Assembly (NCBI GenBank): GCA_016217775.1
Contig: JACRGG010000037.1
Coordinates: 1-10,885, forward strand
Source: Microcaldota archaeon
GTDB lineage: Archaea > Micrarchaeota > Micrarchaeia > Norongarragalinales > UBA97
Length of the DNA: 10,885 bases
Direction of reading: 5' to 3'
Part shown: positions 7,383 through 10,885 of the stretch, piece by piece
Numbering within the stretch: the first letter of the stretch is position 1
Layout: each line of letters starts with the position of its first letter
Made by a program: the position numbers and the translations under genes
The notes under the pieces: generated by a model
What the model was told of the DNA's origin: nothing
Database searches by the model: none
What the model saw: the letters and a program-made list of their open reading frames with translations, nothing else

Positions 7383-7964
7383 TCAAGCGCTCTTGCGCGC
7401 TAACGGCCGCCTATTTTTAGCCCACGCTTGCGCGGCGATAAAATTCTGGGCGTGCAGCCCGAAGCGCTGGGCGGCGGGGTGTGGGTTGTTGGAAGTCTGG
7501 AAAGACTTTGTTTTTAGTGCTGAAAAAAAACGGGTTCTCGCCGCGCCGTTTGGGATTATTGGAGTGGATTTACCCCCCTGGATTAATGCAAGTTTAGGCG
7601 GGGTTGAAGCAGCCGGATGCAAGCCAACAACTTTTCTTGAAGCCCGCGATTCTTCGTAAGCGGATTGAACTGAAGCAGCCAGGCTTTTCGCGCCAACCGC
7701 GGAGTATAATTTCCTTCGCTGCAGCCGCGGGGCTAGAAAAAGCTTTTCTGCCGAAAAGCGGAGAACGCTGCCCACCAGGGGGACGAAAGACAGGAAAAAC
7801 CCGTGGCGCTCAACCAAGTCAGCGGCCTGCTCGCGAATGGGCTTTCTAGCGCCCGAAGCAGTCTTTCGCCTAAGGTAGGACAAGGTGAACTCGCGGTTCT
7901 CGAATTGAGGCAATTTCGCTTTCTGTTCGGACTTGAATCCACGCCGATTAAACAAGGAAGGCAT
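7383..7964 (-). CDS. Unrecognised basic protein, 193 residues
   Basis: I do not recognise a family. From the ATG at 7964 the frame reads 193 residues, very rich in lysine, arginine, alanine and serine and poor in acidic residues in its second half. A short hydrophobic stretch (56-69, FFLSFVPLVGSVLR) is too brief for a confident membrane helix. A loose segment with many P, G, N and S lies at about 113-167. The frame remains open upstream to 8234, but that part lies over the DNA ligase gene and should be ignored. Support for a real gene comes from the open length, a TATA-like box about 27 bases before the ATG, and a stop 39 bases before deoxyhypusine synthase. The high net charge suggests a nucleic-acid or ribosome partner, which is inference. 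Shorter overlapping frames on both strands make a spurious frame possible. Confidence 0.55.
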   Translation of the reverse strand: MPSLFNRRGFKSEQKAKLPQFENREFTLSYLRRKTASGARKPIREQAADLVERHGFFLSFVPLVGSVLRFSAEKLFLAPRLQRRKLYSAVGAKSLAASVQSAYEESRASRKVVGLHPAASTPPKLALIQGGKSTPIIPNGAARTRFFSALKTKSFQTSNNPHPAAQRFGLHAQNFIAAQAWAKNRRPLARKSA

Positions 7965-7987
7965 ATAATTAATTGGGTAAAACCTTG

Positions 7988-7996
7988 TTAAAAAGC
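7988..7996. promoter_or_regulatory. Divergent-region TATA-like box, copy 1
   Basis: TTAAAAAGC on the plus strand reads GCTTTTTAA on the minus strand, about 27 bases before the ATG at 7964, the right place for a leaderless promoter of the basic-protein/deoxyhypusine synthase unit. It is flanked by direct repeats CCTTGTT at 7983-7989 and 7996-8002. Confidence 0.5.
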
Positions 7997-8013
7997 CTTG
8001 TTGAACGGCGCGG

Positions 8014-8022
8014 TTAAAAAGC
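8014..8022 (+). promoter_or_regulatory. TATA box of DNA ligase (copy 2 of TTAAAAAGC)
   Basis: An exact second copy of TTAAAAAGC, 26 bases from the first. It is centred about 30 bases before the ligase ATG at 8047, and no SD precedes that ATG, so a near-leaderless mRNA is likely. Confidence 0.55.
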
Positions 8023-8046
8023 TGGAATTGAATTAATTTAGTTAAT

Positions 8047-9801
8047 ATGGAATTCAGTGAACTCGCAGTGGTTTTGGAGAAACTCGAGTCGACTAGAAAG
8101 CGCTTGGAGTCAACGGATGACTTGGCGAAGTTATTCAAGCAAGCCGACAAGAGCGAGCTCAAACCCCTCACATACTTGCTTAGCGGGCGCATCTCGCCGG
8201 CGTTTACTGGAATAGAGTTAGGCGTCGGCGACAAGCTGGTCGAGCAGGCAATTAGCCTATCGAGTGGAAAAACAGTTGCGGAAATAGAAAAGAGTTATAG
8301 GAAGACCGGGGACTTGGGCGAGACGGGCAGGATTATTCTAGAGAAAAAAACTCAGACTACGCTAAGCTCCCACTCGCTTTCGGTGAAAAAAGTTTTCGAC
8401 AATTTCCTCAAGCTAGCCACAACCAGCGGCGAGGGAAGCCAAGAGGCTAAAGTCAAGCTCCTCGCGGAATTATTGAACAACTCTAGCGCGGTTGAGGGAA
8501 AGCACTTGATTCGATTCGCTACGGGACGATTGCGCACTAACGTTGGCGAGGCGACGATAATCGACTCGTTCTCCACCGCGGTGGCGGGGGATAAAAGCGT
8601 TAGCAAGAAAATCGAGCGGATGTATAATTTGACTAGCGACTTGGGGTTGGTTGCCAAAACGCTTTTCGAGAATGGAATTGCGGCGGTTGAGGAAACTACG
8701 CCGATTGTTTTTTCCCCAATCCGCCCGGCACTCGCGGAGAGAATGCCGGACTCTGCGCAAATCATTGAAAAAATCGGGGAGTGCATTGTAGAAGGGAAGA
8801 TTGACGGATTCCGCCTGCAGATTCACAAGAAGGGAAGCGAGATAAAAATTTTTTCAAGGCGGCAAGAGCCGATGACGCATATGTTCCCCGACTTGGTGAA
8901 GGCCTTGAATGAGCAGATTAAGGAAAAAGAAGTCATTTTAGAGGGCGAGGCAATCGCGTTTGACGAGCGGACTTGCCAGTTCCTGTCTTTCCAGGCGACG
9001 ATTCAGCGAAAGCGAAAGCACGGGATTGCGGAAAAGACGCTCGACGTTCCTCTGCGGTTGTTCTTGTTTGAAGCCTTGTACTTAAACGGAGTTGACTTGA
9101 CAAGCGAGCCGTACGAAAAGCGGCGCAAGACGCTGGAGAAAATTGTTGAAGAGGAAAAAAACGCGGGCGGCGCGAAGACTATCGGCTTGGCTAAAGCGGT
9201 TTACGCGAAAAAGCCCAAGGATATAGACGATTTTTTCGAAGAATGCATCAACGAGGGCCTCGAGGGAGTAATCTGCAAGGATTTGAAAGCCCCGTACACT
9301 GCGGGCGCGAGAAAATTCGCTTGGATCAAGGTGAAAAAAAGCTATTCGGGGAGCTTGCAGGACACGGTTGACGCTGTGGTAATAGGGTACTACTTTGGCA
9401 AGGGAAAGCGAACCGAGTTTGGCTTCGGGGGATTGCTGACCGCGATTTACTCACCCGCCGAGAGAATGTTCAAGTCAATTGCGCGAATCGGCACTGGGTT
9501 TAACGAGGAGCAAATGCAGTTTTTCAGCGACACGCTTAGCAAAATAAAATTGAAGGGAAAACCCGATGACGTGGATTCTTTGGTTGAGCCGGATGTTTGG
9601 GTCGAGCCGAAAGTAGTCGTCGAGGTAGTTGCGGACGAGATTACTAAATCCCCGATGCACACTGCGGGCAAGACTAAAGCCGGGGACGGGCTGGCGTTGA
9701 GGTTCCCGCGCTTCATTAAAGTCCGCGAGGACAAAACCCCGGAGGACGCGACTAGCGAGGACGAAGTCCTTGAAATGTTCGAGATGCAAAAACAACGCTA
9801 G
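8047..9801 (+). CDS. lig: ATP-dependent DNA ligase, archaeal type
   Basis: This ligase seals nicks in duplex DNA during Okazaki-fragment joining and repair. The 584 residues are close to the usual archaeal length and domain order. Residues about 1-215 are the helical DNA-binding domain. Residues about 220-430 are the nucleotidyltransferase domain, with motif I K251-I-D-G-F-R (K251 receives AMP), motif III FLFEALYLNG (339-348), motif IV EGVICKD (406-412) and motif V WIKVKKSY (426-433). The OB fold follows (VDAVVIGYYFGKGKR, FGGLLTAIY), and the end has LRFPRFIKVREDK (551-563). The ATG at 8047 is supported by the family N-terminus and the promoter spacing. The gene diverges from the basic-protein gene and is followed after 54 bases by an unrecognised gene on the same strand. 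Confidence 0.96.
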   Translation: MEFSELAVVLEKLESTRKRLESTDDLAKLFKQADKSELKPLTYLLSGRISPAFTGIELGVGDKLVEQAISLSSGKTVAEIEKSYRKTGDLGETGRIILEKKTQTTLSSHSLSVKKVFDNFLKLATTSGEGSQEAKVKLLAELLNNSSAVEGKHLIRFATGRLRTNVGEATIIDSFSTAVAGDKSVSKKIERMYNLTSDLGLVAKTLFENGIAAVEETTPIVFSPIRPALAERMPDSAQIIEKIGECIVEGKIDGFRLQIHKKGSEIKIFSRRQEPMTHMFPDLVKALNEQIKEKEVILEGEAIAFDERTCQFLSFQATIQRKRKHGIAEKTLDVPLRLFLFEALYLNGVDLTSEPYEKRRKTLEKIVEEEKNAGGAKTIGLAKAVYAKKPKDIDDFFEECINEGLEGVICKDLKAPYTAGARKFAWIKVKKSYSGSLQDTVDAVVIGYYFGKGKRTEFGFGGLLTAIYSPAERMFKSIARIGTGFNEEQMQFFSDTLSKIKLKGKPDDVDSLVEPDVWVEPKVVVEVVADEITKSPMHTAGKTKAGDGLALRFPRFIKVREDKTPEDATSEDEVLEMFEMQKQR

Positions 9802-9823
9802 TCCATCCGGCAAAAAAACGAGT

Positions 9824-9831
9824 TATTAAAA
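9824..9831 (+). promoter_or_regulatory. TATA box of the 197-residue protein gene
   Basis: TATTAAAA is centred about 28 bases before the ATG at 9856 in the 54-base gap after DNA ligase. No SD is present, so the gene probably has its own leaderless transcript. Confidence 0.5.
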
Positions 9832-9855
9832 GACGGAATAATCACTATTAGTCGT

Positions 9856-10449
9856 ATGTACGCTTACGTAAAACGCGCTTTGAAAGACCGAAAGGTAGTT
9901 GCGGCAGTCCGCAAAGGCAATTTCGCGCCGTTAAGCGCGGCGCTTGAAAAAACTTTTTCCAAAAACCCGGTGAAAGCGCGGTTTGACGAGGAGACGCTTG
10001 ACAAGAATCTGCTGCACTTGAGCGGCAAGTTCGGGGTAGAGGTAAGGGATGAAAAAAAACAGCCTTTTGAGGACCACGAAAAAATCAAGGCGTTTATGAA
10101 GCCGGTAATGATTGCCCACGCCGCCTCGAAGATTCCGCCTAGCCTGAAAAAACAGTTTTACCGCCTCGTTGAAGTTAGGGAAAAACACGAGGACAACGCA
10201 TTAGCGGATGAAGTAATGAAAATGCCCTCGGTTGACCGCCTGAAAATGAGCCGGGTGCTAACGCCGTATTACAAGGGGCTCCAAGAGCTGTCCGAACGGA
10301 TTTATTCAGGGCAAGCGGCTTCAAAAGCGCAAATGGGAAAGAAGCCGTTAACGGTTCATCCGGTTATAATGAACGAATCAATGCAGATTGGCTTTACTCC
10401 AATAATGGACGTTGATTATCTTTTAAGGAAAGAAAACTGGAAGAAATAA
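9856..10449 (+). CDS. Unrecognised protein, tandem paralogue A
   Basis: I do not recognise a family. The 197 residues are hydrophilic, rich in K, E and A, and look mostly helical; there is no signal peptide, membrane helix or cysteine pair, so it is probably cytoplasmic. Residues 35-91, from SKNP-x-K-x-R-x-D to AH-x-A, align without gaps with residues 67-123 of the next gene, with 14 of 57 identical, which makes the two likely paralogues. Residues beyond 92 cannot be compared because the neighbour is cut by the window edge. The C-terminal third (KPLTVHPVIMNESMQIGFTPIMDVDYLL) is less charged and may fold as a separate element. A promoter-like box precedes it and a hairpin follows it, so it may be its own transcription unit. 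Confidence 0.8.
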   Translation: MYAYVKRALKDRKVVAAVRKGNFAPLSAALEKTFSKNPVKARFDEETLDKNLLHLSGKFGVEVRDEKKQPFEDHEKIKAFMKPVMIAHAASKIPPSLKKQFYRLVEVREKHEDNALADEVMKMPSVDRLKMSRVLTPYYKGLQELSERIYSGQAASKAQMGKKPLTVHPVIMNESMQIGFTPIMDVDYLLRKENWKK

Positions 10450-10459
10450 TCAAGCGAAA

Positions 10460-10491
10460 GCCGGCCTGCGGGAATATCCTGCAAACCCGGC
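10460..10491 (+). terminator. Hairpin with T tract after the 197-residue protein gene
   Basis: GCCGG (10460-10464) pairs with CCGGC (10487-10491), and GCGGG (10468-10472) pairs with CCTGC (10478-10482) through one G-T wobble. A 3-by-4 internal loop separates the two stems, and the end loop is AATAT. TTTTCT follows at 10495-10500. It starts ten bases after the stop codon and precedes the next gene's SD, so it could end or process the mRNA between the two paralogues. Confidence 0.4.
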
Positions 10492-10501
10492 GAATTTTCT
10501 A

Positions 10502-10507
10502 GAGGGG
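10502..10507 (+). promoter_or_regulatory. Shine-Dalgarno of the last gene
   Basis: GAGGGG lies nine bases before the ATG at 10517. This is a long but usable spacing, and it marks the gene as one translated from a leadered mRNA, unlike its upstream paralogue. Confidence 0.45.
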
Positions 10508-10516
10508 AAAAAGAAA

Positions 10517-10885
10517 ATGCACGAGATTTTTGCGAAGGCGTTCAGGCTGCCGGAAAACAAGCTGCGGTTAACGCAGTTGGGAATTAATATCGGCAAAGCC
10601 AACAATTCTTCTAGCGGCGGCGAATTCGATAAAGCGCAAGCGTATAATGCTAAAATCAAGAGAATTGCAGGCGCGTTTACCGACCACCTGGTTAAGCAAG
10701 CGGTTGCAGCTCACTCAAAAAACCCGGGGAAAACACGGCTGGACTTGAATGCGGTTAGAAAAATTTTTTCCACCCTTGAAAACAACGTGAAGCAAGCGGG
10801 CTTGAAAAAACCAAGGGACGTAACAAGCGAAGAGATACTCCGCAGAAGAATTATGGACGCGGTGGTAACCGCTCACTTGGCTGCA
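10517..10885 (+). CDS. Unrecognised protein, tandem paralogue B, C-terminus cut by window edge
   Basis: The open frame from the ATG at 10517 gives 123 residues to the right edge without a stop. No known family is recognised. Residues 67-123 (SKNPGKTRLD to AHLAA) align without gaps with residues 35-91 of the preceding protein. Conserved points are S-K-N-P, K, R, D, a later K and L, and M-x-x-V-x-x-A-H-x-A at the end. A G-x-F pair also lies shortly before the block in both proteins (GNF in A, GAF in B). The N-terminus has 32 extra residues, including a loose NNSSSGG linker (29-35). It is hydrophilic and probably cytoplasmic. The frame and the GAGGGG site make a real gene likely; its function and full length are unknown. 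Confidence 0.75.
   Translation, partial: MHEIFAKAFRLPENKLRLTQLGINIGKANNSSSGGEFDKAQAYNAKIKRIAGAFTDHLVKQAVAAHSKNPGKTRLDLNAVRKIFSTLENNVKQAGLKKPRDVTSEEILRRRIMDAVVTAHLAA

Noticed and set aside
7393..7991. Overlapping plus-strand frames opposite the basic-protein gene
   Set aside because: They are short, mutually overlapping and lack promoter or SD signals; the minus frame is longer and better placed. The choice is not certain.
7965..8234. Upstream extension of the minus-strand basic-protein frame
   Set aside because: It overlaps the N-terminal coding part of DNA ligase on the other strand, and a well-placed ATG and TATA-like box at 7964/7988 explain a shorter gene.

Overview
The window looks archaeal. 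It carries an archaeal/eukaryal-type tyrosyl-tRNA synthetase, deoxyhypusine synthase (an enzyme of archaea and eukaryotes) and an archaeal ATP-dependent DNA ligase. Its start regions also look archaeal: several genes have an A/T-rich TATA-like box centred about 26-30 bases before the ATG, as expected of leaderless transcripts. Others use GTG or TTG starts behind GTGAT or AGGTG Shine-Dalgarno (SD) sequences. Compact packing, short intergenic gaps and several unrecognised small proteins would fit a small-genome lineage such as DPANN, but that placement is inference.

Layout. Bases 1-2977 (minus strand) hold most of a large single-chain type IIG restriction-modification enzyme that runs off the left edge. 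Bases 2978-3373 contain no intact gene. They hold the enzyme's promoter with a palindrome against its TATA box, a hairpin, and a 3' remnant that resembles the end of a cation:proton antiporter. Bases 3374-7964 are a minus-strand run read in this order: an unrecognised basic protein, deoxyhypusine synthase, a six-helix membrane protein, a membrane-anchored phospholipase D-like nuclease (start overlapping the previous stop), a GNAT acetyltransferase, and tyrosyl-tRNA synthetase. A promoter-like box before the acetyltransferase suggests the run is at least two transcription units. At 7965-8046 a divergent promoter region serves the basic protein to the left and DNA ligase to the right. Bases 8047-10885 (plus strand) carry DNA ligase, an unrecognised 197-residue protein, a hairpin, and a second unrecognised protein that runs off the right edge.

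Function. The central block is mostly translation and protein modification (TyrRS, deoxyhypusine synthase acting on aIF5A, a RimI-like acetyltransferase), with a two-gene envelope unit embedded in it. The left end is accessory DNA (restriction-modification plus gene debris). The most novel element is at the right end: the two unrecognised proteins after DNA ligase share a gapless 57-residue block and appear to be tandem paralogues of an unknown family.
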